Source of the DNA: Aphelenchoides besseyi
Taxonomy: Eukaryota > Nematoda > Chromadorea > Rhabditida > Aphelenchoididae
Length of the DNA stretch: 64,000 nucleotides
Direction of reading: 5' to 3'
Assembly: GCA_024699855.1 (NCBI GenBank)
Contig: JAMPIQ010000002.1
Span: forward strand, 5,332,001 to 5,396,000
The notes under the pieces were generated by a model. That model saw only the letters and a program-made list of their open reading frames with translations. It was not told the origin of the DNA and did not search any database. The position numbers and the translations under genes were made by a program. Shown here one piece after another: positions 22,001 through 35,236 of this stretch; position 1 is the first letter of the stretch; each line of letters opens with the position of its first letter.

Positions 22001-25000
22001 GACTACTTCCATTGTAACTGTTTGTTTAAAAATTTTAAACCATTCAATTCAATAACTTTGGTTAAACACACTTATTTAGATGTTAATCCTTAACTCAAAT
22101 AAACTTGATAGTTGAATATGATTTGAACTCAAATGATACCTTTTCACTGTTTCAAAAGCTCAAAATTTTACCATTTCTGTTAATTAGTACGTGAAAAATA
22201 TCCTGTAGACAGTCGTTGATTCAACAGTGTAAAGCAGAAAGCTGAAGCTCGGTTGTATATGAACAAGTGAAAAAGCAATTGGATTAATTGAAGATTAAGA
22301 ATCTCTTCGAAGTTATTGTAATCGATCAATAAGATAGAAAAGTCAAATCGAAACCACAAAAGAAAACGTTAATGAAAAAGATCGAAAAATGTTGCGTGCT
22401 GCAGTTACAAACTGCGTGTGAATGTGAAGCGAACTTGACGACCAAATCCCCCGATATAATCGTAATGCAAATTCCAATTCCAACTCACCAGACATCTTCT
22501 TTGACCAAACCGGTTGATGAAGTTCGACATAGAAGAAGTCCGATCGTTCGTAGACCTCCGTATCCACAATTCCAATGTCAATGAATGCTCTAAAAACAAG
22601 TCGTTCTTATTTCAACCCTTTTGTGCATACTCGGTTTGATTGTTGCTAAAATGAATTTCGCCTTCGCTGACTTCATAGTGTTTACCACCAAGAGCTGTTC
22701 CATCGTAACTACAAATGTTCAAAATGATACCAAACTGGAAATCGAACTTACGTATGATATGGAACGACAACTTCACCACGACATCCGGACGAACGTGCGA
22801 CTTTCAATTGCAAATGACCGCAATTCTCAACAACTTGGAAATGATCGTGCTCGAATCCAAAAACACCCGCGTGATCATCGTCTGAATTAAACTATCCAAG
22901 CCATTTACACAAGTTTTATTACCAAGAATCATAATCGTAGCTGTTGTGGGCATTTCCAATACCGCGACAGGCACTCCGCCCAGTCGACTCGGATCGAGAA
23001 TCAAACCGTCTTTGGTTTTGACGCGCAAATTCGTTAGATGAAGATAAAAATGTTCGTCTTCTTCAAAAACATCGTCATCGACAATTTCAATCGTAACATG
23101 CTGAAATCGAATTTGTCACGACTCACAGCTCGTTTTTCTTACCTTGTGTCGATCTTCCGGCGCAAATGTCAATGTTCCTTTCACAGGAATATAATCAGCT
23201 CCTTCTTTGCCACTACCGTCGAGCCTTCAAATATAACATGTTATCAGGTTGAAAAAGAATCTCATCGTTCGATCCATCAGATATTCCTGAAAAGTACAGT
23301 TTATGTCACTAATAGTCATTTAACAACGTAAGACCCAGTTCGCGGGTTTTAAGGAACCACTTTTTTTGAGTTAAGGTTCGATGTAAAAAGTTGTCGATTA
23401 TAGATGTCCTGTTTCAGCTATAAGTTCGTAATTCCGCTCTCTTACGTGCAATTTAGATATCGTGTTAAAATGTTGAAAACTTTCCCGAAATTTTAGCGCA
23501 CCTTGGGAATAAACTTTTGGGCGTGGTGTATTTCATGAGTCGTTTCGGTGTTTACATGGAAGAGGTTGCAGATTCTATTACTACATCCAAAAAACAACCG
23601 ACGAGCTGCGCAACGAATACCCCAGCGTGGCCATTGATTTCGTCTTCTCGACCGTTTGACGAGAAAAAGAAACGTCGATTCAAGGTTCTCGAGAGAAAGT
23701 AAACGTTGCAATCAGACTCCCGAGCATTCCTCTTCGAGTGAAACACTACTTTATTTTTGCCATTAACTTAAATGATTACACGAATACTGAACTTTTGGCG
23801 AATCGCCACAAAATGTGAACGCAAATTCAGCCACCTTTGCAGCATAGAAACGATTTTTGATAGACTGTTATGTGATTATTTTCTTTTTTTGATTGAGCAA
23901 GCGGCAATGGCAATAAAATAGATTTTGAGTTACTCATTTAGATGGGGGGCAATATAAAATTCTTGAGCTTTTGAAAAAGTACTTACCTGATCGACCGACG
24001 CAAACCAAGCTGTGAAATCTGTAAGGCTTTTATATAAACTTACGTTGCTGCAGTCGCACTGCCGTCCTCTGAAACAGTAATGAAACAACGTCAAGATGAA
24101 ATCGTACCAGTATAGTAATCACACATTACTGTTAAATTCTCTGGCCCTCCCAATCTTGACACCGTGATTTGGAAAGTTCCAACGTTCTCCAGTACCGTGT
24201 AGTGAGCAGGATCGAAGAAGATACGACATGTGTTTTGACGTGCTTGTTTCTCTTGGGCGCTTAGCATTGCATCTAACGAGCGATCATGTTCCTTATCCAA
24301 ACGTCGTTTAATCAAATCACCACCACCGATGAGTCGTCGGGTCGCTTGAACGCGATAGAAAGCGCGTGATTTCGGTCCACGAGAAATCATTTCGTATTCC
24401 GCTTGTTTTTGTAGTTGAGTTGGATCGAGATGAGGATTCTTACGCCGGATTTCACGCATCATTTCGATGAATTCGCGACGATGATCTTCGAAAGCACGCA
24501 GAGCGGGGTCGATTTCGCCTTGTGCATAGTTTTTAGGAACCGTTGAATTGGAATTCAAACCATTGCCTTCGAGCATCTTCATTTCTTCGCCTTCGGTTGC
24601 AATGATTCCGTGCGATCCACGACGATAACGATGTGGTACGAACTTTTTCTACAAAGAAAATATTAGGCTTGAAGTAGAACAGAATATGCATTACATGCAG
24701 AATTTTGATGTCAGTGATCCATGCAGTCAAAACGGTTAGCGGGAAGAAAGCGAACGTCACCACACCTTCCCAGATGTCAATGACTCCTGGTGTTGTGACC
24801 GCCAAAATCACGTACATCCAAATGTAAGCGAAAATCGACCAAGTGGCTGTTACGAAGAACACATCCAAATGTTTTTGTCGTCGAACTTCAGTGCATGGAA
24901 CTGCCATAACACAAATCGCCTGAATATCAACATTTGCGCAGACTTCTACTATTCGAACTTACAGTAATCATAAACAAATTGAATGCGGCAGAACCTGAAA

Positions 25001-25758
25001 AAGCGGTTTTGTTTTCGTGATTTCAAAAAGTCTTGAATGTCAATAAAATTTTGCCACTATGCAGGCTATGTCTTATAATGACAAAGTTCTTGGACTTACC
25101 GACAATGGTGTTGGGTCCTAAACAGGGTGACAATTGAATTCAATATTGTTTTCACTTACCAAGATCTCCGGCCTCAAATCCTTTGGCTACAACTTCAATA
25201 ATCGACAGCAAAATCTCAGGAGCTGATGAACCCAGAGCCATTAGTGTTAAATTGGAAACCGTGTCGTTCCAGAGCTAATTGTTTCGTTTATTTGCAAATT
25301 TAAAGCCATAGACTTACTCGAACACGAATTTTCACGGGTTCAAGTCCCGGTCTTTTTACGATTACTGTTCGTTCCATACTAAAAGTTTTATATTCGAAAG
25401 AATATGACAATTGCTAATAACAGACCTTGTGATCACTTCAATCGAACTCATAAATCTATCGGCAACAATCGAAACACCCAAAAACATGTAGGCAATACAT
25501 ACGAAGTAAAGTCCCCCTCTCAGTATACGATCCCCATAGGACAAATCCAGAAACGGTCGCCTGAAATACAATAAGATGTCTATTTGATAAGTCAACATAC
25601 CAAATGGAGATAACGAGACCATCGACGCAATTTCTGGTCGCATCGGCAGCCGAACAATTGGTTCCCGCATCAACGACATCAAGAAGACTAGCAATTAAGA
25701 GAAGGATGACCGGCCGAAGCAGCCGAGGCCTACGGCTCCGGCCCCCGCTGTCGCACAT
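19019..25758 (-). CDS. Sodium/calcium exchanger, NCX/SLC8 family
   Basis: Long multi-exon minus-strand gene from a signal-peptide start at 25758 (ending [10 protein letters not shown]) to the stop at 19019-19021 ([13 protein letters not shown]). The exons recover the NCX architecture in order. The N-terminal membrane half has [19 protein letters not shown] and [19 protein letters not shown] (alpha-1 repeat), then [16 protein letters not shown]. The cytosolic loop has [19 protein letters not shown] and two Calx-beta domains ([39 protein letters not shown]). The C-terminal half has [40 protein letters not shown] and [20 protein letters not shown] (alpha-2 repeat), then [12 protein letters not shown] exports Ca2+ in exchange for about three Na+ at the plasma membrane. 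One intron (about 20120-20778) hosts an antisense gene. The exact exons of the first Calx-beta domain (23.2-24.1 kb) were not all resolved; an extra small exon-like piece at about 24005-24036 could be alternatively spliced. Confidence 0.93.
20245..20250 (+). promoter_or_regulatory. TATA box of the nested secreted-peptide gene
   Basis: A perfect TATAAA on the plus strand lies 40 bases upstream of the ATG at 20285. This implies a very short 5' UTR and an independent promoter inside the NCX intron. Confidence 0.6.
20285..20747 (+). CDS. Nested secreted Gly/His/Tyr/Asp-rich peptide gene
   Basis: Two exons (20285-20348 and 20389-20747) join in phase across a 40 bp intron, giving about 140 residues. 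The start has a clear signal peptide ([20 protein letters not shown]). The mature part has no cysteine and is rich in Gly, His, Tyr, Asp, Asn and Ser. It contains loosely repeated units: [47 protein letters not shown]. It ends [11 protein letters not shown]. The gene lies wholly inside an NCX intron, antisense to it. His/Gly-rich secreted peptides include metal-binding, cuticular and antimicrobial types, but no family can be named. The TATA box at 20245 supports independent expression. Confidence 0.75.
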
Positions 25759-28700
25759 CAGATGTTCAAGTGTGCGATGGTGGCGTTGCGGATTCTGAAA
25801 ACACGATTAACACTAAACCATATTGTCGTCGGGAATAGAAACACGTCTAGTTTCCGGAATTTTGCAAAAATTTCAAACGTTTCACGTGTTTCAGAAACAC
25901 CACAAAGTGCCGAATTGAGCACTTGAACCGATACTCGAGAAGATCGAGGCCTCTTGATGTGAATAGCGCCGCAAGAAGTGAGAGACGTTGAGTGATCATT
26001 CAAGAATGGTTCCCACCATCTTTCGAACTGTTCGTAAATTTGCTTTTTTGCCACTTCTCGACTTCCAAAACAATGCCGACCATGACAAACCGAGACTTTG
26101 GCACTGACGAGAATTCGACGCATTTTTGAGTCGTCTTCGTAGACCAACTGCCGTCTCGCGGATTTCTTTGTTCCGCCGGTGTGCCGGTCGGTTGGTTCAC
26201 GTGTGTGAGAAACCCCAACAATAACACGACACAACTAATTGCAATTCCCTCATGGCTTCCGAGACGTGAATGCCGCGAACAATCACAGTCGAGTTTCGAA
26301 CATCGACACAAAACGAAAAGAACGGAGAGTACGTTTAACGGAATTTCGGTTTATCGGAGGCGGAAAAGAAAATCTGCAAATAGTGGGGCGGGACCATGCA
26401 AATCGGAAGACGCGCGTTGACGGCCCGGAAGCAACGTATTGGCCGGACATTAGAATGAATCGAAGCGGAAATGGCTCATGAAAGTTCGGAACCGCCAACT
26501 GCTTGCGCTCCTCGTCGGAAGACGAAAAGTTAACTGACAGAGCAAAGAAGGTCTATGACCGGGCTCCTCCAAAAATGCTCGAGGTTTTGGGCGAAAGACG
26601 CGCGTCCGAAGTCAAATGCCGTGAGCTCGTTGACAAGAAAAATTTCATATCCACACGTCTAATGACCGACGTCTTCTTTTGATTTCGTGATTCCGTCGAT
26701 TGGCCGCCAACGAAACGGCGAAGATTCGCGCACATCGCAACTTCTAAACACGTGGGAATTTCGTAGTTTCGTTAGTTGAAAAGCGATACCAAATGGGAAA
26801 CGTCGCACGAAAACAAAAACCGCCCACTATACTCGGATTCACGTCCAAACGTCAATCATCGGTACCACAGTGTTGATGGACGGATTGATAAAACAACCAA
26901 TCGAAAGATTGCCACGTATCATTCACTTGCCATGTAAACTCAACAGTTGACTAATGGAAACTTGGAAGGATAATGGAGAAAACGTTGTTGGTCTTTGCGA
27001 TTTACTCTCTTGACCCGTTTCCGAGAACTCAATACTCATAAATTGCCGTACTAAGAATGCACTAGCCAAATGAAGTGAACAAATTGTTCTTCTTATGATC
27101 CCCGGTGCACAATACGAACAAATTTAATTGAGTGGAGAGAAGAACGGGAAGTCGATGAGGTTGCCCCAAATCAAAAACCGCGAACACAAAACTTCACAGC
27201 ATGAGGGACACCCGAAAAACTGACATAAGGAAAAGTTGGCTATTTGGCCATTGAATCGAAAAGCAACGCGCACTCACAAAATCTAATAAATCGGCAAACG
27301 CATTGAGCTCAGACGTCAAAAACTAAGATTCAGACGGTCGCAATAACACGAAGCGTTAACTCGACATTTACTGCGTAGAATCGACTGCACATCTTCGAAA
27401 CTTCGATTCCCTCCGCTGGTTCTAGTCGAAGGGAACGAAAGCACATTGTTTATTCGGAAATCTTCGATGTCAATTTCTGACTTCTCTTTTTGAGTTGGAT
27501 TCAAGTTTCTGGGCGGAGTAATTTAAAACGACATTAAAATTGAGTTGTTTTTTTGGTGTAATTCGAAAAAACTGACGGAACACTCGAAGACACTTCAAAT
27601 TCAAAACTTCCGTTACAGACGATTCCCGTGCGCGGAACGTGTACTGCAATGGGCGGCCGTTGACCGTTGGCTTCGGAAGCCCCGCCGACTTGAAGCCATT
27701 TATAATTTTCGCTTTTCATTTCGGCTCTTGCATTTACCACTGAAATTACGAGGAGAAACGGACGTCGAGATTCCAGCTATGAGTTTGATGCTCGTTCACT
27801 TCAATGGTTTAAGGTCCGGATTCAAGAGCCCGTTCGACGTTAAATTGCGTGGTTACGAGTGGCGTGCGTATAGTGGTGGGTAAAGACAAATGAGGGCCAT
27901 AGACCATTTAACTCTAATCTCACACGCCCTTAAAAACTCATTCAACAATAAACATCCCTAGACGCAAACTCCAAACTTGGGTCCGCGAGTCCTTCGGTGC
28001 AAATGTGAACCTCGAAGACTGCAACATTCAAATGACGGGCGAGAACGAAGGTTGAGGTTAACGTGCGGTTGAGAGTTAGTTCCTTCGTTTGCACGTCTCA
28101 AACCCATTTATTTGATCACAAAGACCGACGGAAATCCGAACTGCCGTGTGATGGACTTGGTGCGGCTGCGGTCGGATCGAATTAGTGCGCGAAGTAGATT
28201 GAAGTTCAGGAAATTTCGAAAAAACACAAAAATGCGCCCACTCACGCTTCAAAGAGTGATGGTTGTCGTGGCGTGTTTGAGAAGATCGACTGAGGAAGTG
28301 AAGCGACCTGTCGCAGCAGAAATCCACTCCGTGAACTCCACAACACACACTGCTTGAACAGAGCCGACCGGTGGCCAAGGCCTCTCTTTTTCGTAGCTTC
28401 TCGCTTTCGTCGTCGGGGCGAAAAATCCGACGGCGTCTTTGCCAAACTCGCTCGGCCACCTGGAGAGACCCGCCATAATGCCCATCGGATGTTCAGCAGA
28501 CAAATCGAAAAGTCAAACGATCTCAAATCGTCGTCTTTAAACCAGACGAAAAGGTAAGTTGAAACCACGCAACAGATCCAATAACTCGACTGTTACCTAT
28601 GAATTTGAATCTCGTTGTAATTCAACTAATTGCAACATATCAAATACTCATTTGTTTCTCGTTCTAAGAAACGAAAACTCCTAATCTTAAGCGTAAATGT

Positions 28701-30407
28701 TTGTTGAAAGTTTACTCTTCAATGAAAAGAGGAATTTATGTTTACGCAGAATTTGCACTAAACCTCTTAAGTGAAATCTGTTAATTCAAACACGTCGCGC
28801 TGTCCGTACACTTCGCCATTCAACAACTAAAATAGGTGATCGAGTCACATGTGTGTTTCGAAAACTTGTTCTACTCACAAAGTCAACTAATTGAGTAGTT
28901 GTAACAACAAAACGATTGCAGATGTTACACCACCGTATAGCAATAAAAGCAATAGTTCGTAGGGCCTTTTGAGTAGTCTGTTGTGGAAAGTTGGCAATAG
29001 AGAAGAGTAAAACGGAAGCACGATGGACGAATGCACTTCTTCATTCACCTGCGCTTGAATTCCACTGTTTTCCTTCCGGTTGTCAAAGATGCTAGTGGTT
29101 CAATAGTCGAAGAAATCGAGTACGGAAATGCAAAAGCGACTCGCTCGTTTATGCAAACGCAATTGTAATAGAAGACTGAACGTCATAACAAACGAAAATA
29201 AACGCACAAAAATAACCGTCACTTTCAACGTAATTGACAACGATCGTGCAATTAAAAAGACTTCTAGGCGGCATTTACTCCAAAAAGAACGTCCAATTGA
29301 TGCCAGCTGTTCTTCATGAAATGACGACAAAACAAAAGTCCGCCAGAACATTTGTCAAATGACCATTCGATCTTAAAGTGTCATCAAAAACCTTAAGCGC
29401 CAAATGTGCAGTGAGTAATATTTAGGAATAGACATCGTAGCAATAAAATTGCCTGGTGAACAAAAGCAAGCATCGGGATTTCAGCGGATAATAGCCGATC
29501 AAACAGCCGATTAAGCGATCCATTAATCCATTCGACTGTACAGTGCACTGCATTCAAACCGTAGTTACCATAAATGGCAGAAAGTATTTTGAGCTCAAAA
29601 AGTCAAAAGGACAATACGGTAGTTATAAGCGTACCGTTTGCACTCAAATGTCTGATGACGCAAAAAGAAACTACGCGATGTAGAGCAAAAGTTAGTGCGC
29701 GGACATCAAAAGGTGAAAGTAACGGTCCGACTTCTGGCCACCGAAATGAATTATGACGAAAAACACTTTTGCGCAAGTCCGTTGCCTTCACGGTCAATCG
29801 CAGCCCTCAATTTCTTCGCATTTTGAGCATTGTGCAAACAACCGAATCCTAACACCCGAACTGTCGCGCTCTTGGCGAGAAAGAATAGATCACGACTTCT
29901 CGAAGTGCCAATGCAAAGCGTCTACTCATTCCTGCGAAGAACGAATCCGCAGAGATCTCAAACAAAAGTGATTTCTCAGCCGATCGGTTGGACCTCAGGC
30001 TCAGCGGCTTCTTGTTATCCGTGCGATTCGTACAAATCGCTCATCTGCACAAATGCGCTAAACGAAGCATCACCGAGTTTACTTCTCCATTCGATCCTTG
30101 AGAAGATACTTGAAACTGTGCTCTTCAATCCTTTTGTCTTTTCGACTATTGGTGTACCTTTTCGTTGGCGCTTAAAATTTTTGAATTTCAATTTTACGGC
30201 CAACTTCAAACAATTTCGCAAATATAAACACCCAAGTTGAATGGTACAGTCAGTTGTTTATTGTGTTATACTATAATTTGACAAGTATGACATTTGAATG
30301 AGATATGTTAAGTTAGATCATAACTCGGAGATCACTTTGAGTATAAGAACATGAATCGTTAAATTCAGAGATTACGACCTTTTTTGGCTAAAAACAAACT
30401 TCTCAAT
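25759..30407. other. 4.6 kb gene desert upstream of NCX
   Basis: Both strands were read for exons with in-phase splice joins and none was convincing. Open frames such as 26000-26311 (-), 27545-27883 (+), 28076-28459 (-) and 29830-30240 (+) lack family resemblance, have ORF-like chance composition, and overlap frames on the other strand. The 5' part is moderately GC-rich. By position it is likely to hold NCX promoter or 5' UTR sequence and possibly non-coding RNA. No tRNA, tandem repeat or transposon protein was recognised. Confidence 0.45.
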
Positions 30408-33400
30408 TCATTGAAACTGCGCTTCTAACCAACCTTTAACATGACAGACGATCGCTCTGACTCCATTTTTACTAAACCAAGAAAGCCAAAGGCGCTGTTT
30501 TGTGGACAAAGTGTCGCCCGGTCCTTTGACTTCAACCACAGCCAATTGTTTTGTTGTGTTATTCCAGACCGTCAAATCGGGCAAACCGCTGCGATGATTA
30601 CGATGGTCAGTTAAAAACATTAAAAACATCTCCATTAACGCATTAGTAGGACAACAACTCAGAAAACGACAGATTTGATCAACATCTTTAAAGCAACTCC
30701 AATCGATTTCGTTTGTTTCCGTTCCATGTTTGATCTTATAGTTTTTGCGAAGGATCGCATCGATTGCACTTGAATTCTCCATCAGTTCTTTCATTCGCTT
30801 TTCAATCTTTTCTTTTCGATTCTCATAAAAGCAGCGGGTATTTTCATCTAATGGTCGAAGTTGAAGCTCCGAAACCCAAACGTTCGGGATATCAAAATCG
30901 TAGAAGATATCATAGAATACCAGACCGTAAACTGCGCGCCACACTCCTCCTTCCGCATGCATTCCTGCAAAAACAACTGTAAGAGTGTCTATAAACACTT
31001 TGTTACCTTCAGTAAAACCACTTTTCATCACATGTCGCAATGCAACTTCTTCAACACTCAGATTTTCAACGCTTCCATCTGTCGCCGTTTCAATGAAATG
31101 ATTCGTACGATTATCGCCAAGTGATTTGCCTAAGACGATACCAGTAATCGTCATCTAAATTTCGAAAGGTCTCATTACACAGATCAAAAAAGAACTTACT
31201 TCTTCCCATATATTAAGAAGAATTTCCTTCTTGAACTTCTTGTCAATCATTAATGCTCGATCTTGAAGCGTCAACTTGTCTTTCATTCCCACCAGAGTAT
31301 CTGCAAGTCCTCGTTTACAAAAGAGCAAAGCTCGATCCCGTTGTTTGAGATGAGTGTGCAGATTCAACGCCATTCGCGTGTACCAATGACCACGTCGATG
31401 AAAACAGAATCGTTCCAAAACTAAAAACAACAAAACAGTTAAACACTTGTAGCTTTCGGAAACTCACATTTTTGGCTTAAAAGAAATTCAAGAAGTTCAT
31501 TGGCGGTTACGTAGTCACGAAGTCGTTGAGCAGCTTCTGCACCGTAAAACACACAACGGGTTTGATTCCACACAGGAGTAAACCGCAACAGATAGTCGGG
31601 AATGTTGTTGAGCCTTTCTCGTCTATTAGAAAAAGATCAATATAAAAGCAGAAGTTGAATGGCTACTTTGATTCCATTTCGTCGGATTCAATCAACTCTC
31701 GCAATTCCAAAAGAATTTCTTGTGCCATTTTGATAATTTTCGAGTCATCGACTTTGACCAATCGCAACATGTTTTCTTCCACACGTTTTGCGTCGACGTA
31801 TCTGCAGATTAGCGTCGGTTATAACAACAGATACGTATCGATAACCTACACGAAAAGTTCTTCGATATTCGTGTGGAAGCGAATGCGCTTGAATTGAGAT
31901 CGATCAGTTAATGGGAATTTCAATTCGCCTTTTTCGATTCTCAAAAGTTGGCCGCTGAAATCTGATTGTCAAACAAACATCCAAGTTGTACACAAACTTA
32001 CAACATACTCCGTTGCACCACTGCTTTTGGATCATCGGCAAGTTCATTGGGCGAGGTTGTACTAAAAAGTTGAGATCAGAGGCATTCATCGATGCAAGCC
32101 TCTTACACCGGACAGTAAACGGTGAGAAGTGCGAGAAGAAATCGTTTGAATTTCGGCTCAATTCGACAAATCGAATTCAGTATCTCGGCGGCCCTAAAGC
32201 AGACAGATAAGGTAAAACAACGAAATCAAATTACTTTTCAATCGCATGTGACTCCAAACTTTTGTTCGTAAAACACGACGTTTGTTGACGACAATGCACA
32301 ACAATTCGACTGATAACCGCTTCTCGAGGTCCCTGTTTGTCCAACTTGAACTTCTTGCACATCATCGCCAGCTCTTCGGTTTGCATCATTTGCAAAATCT
32401 CTGTCAAACTGATATCTTGTGGACGAACTGAAATAACCAAGTTAACTCGAAACATCAATCAAGTACTCACGCAAATCTACGAATTCATTTTGATGCAATT
32501 CGCTGAAAGCATCATGAATTTTTCCGACCGGAACGTTTTCGTTGCGCATTCTAAACGTTGTTGTTATACGGCGATAACACCAATTTCAGCACCCAAATCG
32601 ACTGACAACAAACCACTCGGGCAAACGCGTGAACATCCGCATAAGAACAAGTTGAGTGAACTCGGGAAGCTTGAGAAAACGGTAAAGAAGTCGAAGATGA
32701 TTGCCCCAGAAGTCGATCAAAGAAGCGCTGTCAAAATCGTGTTGCAAAATCTAAAGATTGTGAATACACTGAGTCTTGTTGTTTACCTCCAAACAACATT
32801 TCCACATCATTCGAACAACGTAAACCCCCGTATATAACAGTTGGCTACTTAAAAGAGAGCAAATTCGATTTTTGGATTCTTCAACGACAACGTCCAGCGG
32901 CATTTCAATATCTTCATCAACAACTGGCAAACCGCGAATAATAATCGGAGATGTGTTCGCACTAAAAATGCTCTTCACATTGATTTCTAATTGAACATAC
33001 AATTGAGTAGTTGATGATTGAGCGCGAAAATTCGATCGACTTGGTGTTGTTGAGATTTGGACTTTGTTTTGTCTGGCCTTGGTTGTATGTTGACTTGAAC
33101 TCGATGGTGTTGATCGAGTGCTCCTCGGCGTGAAATTATCATTCTGAATTGTATTGCTGCTGCTTTGAACGTCGAAGTCCGAATAACGACTACGTTTGGC
33201 CGGTACTAAAGTTCAGTCTAACAATGTAAATAACCACTTACTTACCAACTTCAGGACTTGAACTCGGTTCAGGTTTCAGTTGTATCGGCTGCTGAACGTT
33301 GTTTACAAACGCCGCAATGATTTCAATCGAATCGTCATCATCATCGTACTCAATCATGTTCTTTGTACATTGCTCCAATGCATGTCGACGAATCGTATGA

Positions 33401-33507
33401 CAGGGAATGTAAAGACCACAACGTTTACATTTATCGCCTTGTATTGCTCGAGCAAAACTTTCAGCCAATTTCTCTTGTCTCATTTCGAATGAAAGACCAT
33501 CGCGCAT
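30408..33507 (-). CDS. FAN1: Fanconi-associated nuclease 1 (FAN1)
   Basis: Minus-strand multi-exon gene. Near the N-terminus is a UBZ4-type zinc finger (CKRCGLYIPC...H..EQC, about 33375-33450), which binds ubiquitinated FANCD2 in known FAN1. A linker rich in Ser/Thr follows, then the SLLSSQLLYTGVYVV segment and a SAP-like helical region (EILQMMQTEELAMMCKKFKL). Next is a TPR-like block (WYTRMALNLHTHLKQRDRAL). The C-terminal VRR_NUC nuclease domain has HRSGLPDLTVWN and VVEVKGPGDTLSTKQRLWLS, so the PD...EVK catalytic residues are intact. FAN1 is a structure-specific 5' exo/endonuclease acting in interstrand crosslink repair in the nucleus. The start may be the ATG at 33507 or the one at 33483; an upstream exon is also possible. 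It lies 277 bp downstream of RPS16 on the same strand. Confidence 0.92.
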
Positions 33508-33783
33508 CAAGAAAAACAACAACAAACCTTCTTACCATCAAACTTCTGAGCGTGTCAACTGTCGCATTTTGAAGCTCGATAAGATGTAGATATTACCCTC
33601 TGATCCACTGAACCTCAAGCGATAAGTTCGTTTTTTAGTTCAACAGTTTTCCTTTATTCTCGACAAGTTCTTTCGACCGGAAATTCTCATGCGAACTTAA
33701 CAAACAAACACAGCGTTTATTATCGAGAATAATAAAGGGTTTTAATCAACAACAGAAACAACACATTCGAACGTAGCAAACGC

Positions 33784-34369
33784 TTAACGGTACGACTTTT
33801 GGTAACGAGCACGAGCACCCGGACCTGAAAGTTTGATGATAAGTTGAATTGTACAGTCGAAAAGCTTACCGCCGAATTTCTTGCTTTCGCGCGAACGTGG
33901 ATCGGCAACCAACAACGAACGATCATAGTTGATCAACATCTCCTTGAGAATCTTCTTGTTTTGCTCGTCCACATTCTTTTGGTAGTAGGCAATGAGCGCT
34001 TTGGAGATGGCTTGGCGAATAGCTAAAACCCAAAGATAAAGGGCGACTAGAAGTGAGTAAACGAACCGTAAATTTGAGAAACCACACCACCACCTTTCAC
34101 TTTAACGCGCATGTCAATTCCGGCAAACTTGTCAGATCCAACAATCAACAGCGGCTCTTGAAGTTTGATGCGAAGGATCTCGGGTTGCAGGTGTTGGAGC
34201 GGACGACCGTTGACTTTGATCAAACCCTTTCCTTCTTTGGCGTAAACAACGGCGGTGGCCAATTTCTGAAAGTCGAGAAAATTGAACGATTTCGTTAAAG
34301 AAAACTCACTTTACGTCCGTAGACTTGAACCGGTTGAGCGGTCGATTTTGGCTTTTCAACTGTGGTCAT
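33784..34369 (-). CDS. RPS16: Small ribosomal subunit protein uS9 (RPS16)
   Basis: Minus-strand exons from 34369 ([20 protein letters not shown]) to the stop at 33784-33786, with short introns near 34266-34310, 34024-34066 and 33824-33868. The protein contains [59 protein letters not shown] and ends [12 protein letters not shown]. The C-terminal KSYR tail that reaches the P-site tRNA is intact. Length (about 147 residues) fits eukaryotic uS9. Strong codon preference (GTC, AAG, CGT, AAC) fits a highly expressed gene. Confidence 0.97.
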
Positions 34370-35236
34370 CGTTGGAACCTGAAAATGGAGGTTTCTGGTG
34401 ACAAGTTCGGAAGCAAAAATGCACGATAATTTGAAGAGTTCGAATTCTCAAGTAAAAATCAAGAGAAACAACATAAAAATCGAAAAAACTTGAATTGCAG
34501 TTCGATCCTCAGCTCCACATTTTTTCTCTGCCCTTCGAGTTGAGTAGGACGCCGAAACATTCCGCTCAGAAGTCAGAGCGCCAATTTGAAGAGCAATTTT
34601 CGGAGGAGACGATCTTCTGCTCCAGTGATCGTCGAAGGACTTTTGTATTTACAGTTTGCTCAACAACCGAAGGACCAGTTCACTTCGCACTTTGTTTTAG
34701 CTGCTATTCAGATCGCCTAAGGTTTTTACTCGGTTGCTCCCCTTGACGTCGATTCTGAGATGAATTCATACATCAAAGAGGAGCTTTTTGATAGAATAAC
34801 TAAGCTTTACACTTAAAGTGAAGAGCAGGCGTTTTTTTGTTTGTAAAATATGAATTTCCGACTAATCGGCTATTTCATTCGAGTTGTCAGTTCAATTCAA
34901 CATCTGGTAAAACGCGAGAGTTTTACGATAACATTAAATGAATATCTTTGTTGATTTCAAAGCTCTGATTTACAATTGCTATTAAGTTGATGTCTTTTCG
35001 TTGCTGTGGATAGAACATTTCATGAACAAGACTGTTTTTGCGTCAATGTGCTCAATCGTTGAGCTTCCATCGACGGCGAGGGAATCGAATCGCTTTTGAT
35101 TTTTGGTCCTGTTGCTGTCAAATTGAACGTTTTTTTATTTGCATTGACAGAGACAAGCACCGGTACAAATTCATCTGAAGCACCTGGAAAGATAACAGAA
35201 AGCTGATGGTTAATGCACGAAAGGGGGAGCTAACGA
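34370..35236. other. Intergenic region upstream of RPS16
   Basis: No gene recognised. By position it should hold the RPS16 promoter and the 3' UTR of RNF207. The frame at 34495-34746 (+) has no splice partner and no family resemblance. Confidence 0.45.

Noticed and set aside
25320..25365. tRNA-like B box (gggttcaagtccc) near 25340
   Set aside because: It lies in an NCX exon coding for the segment after [18 protein letters not shown]; no cloverleaf partner sequence surrounds it.
32337..32837. 166-codon plus-strand frame
   Set aside because: Lies antisense to coding exons of FAN1 and shows no independent motif.
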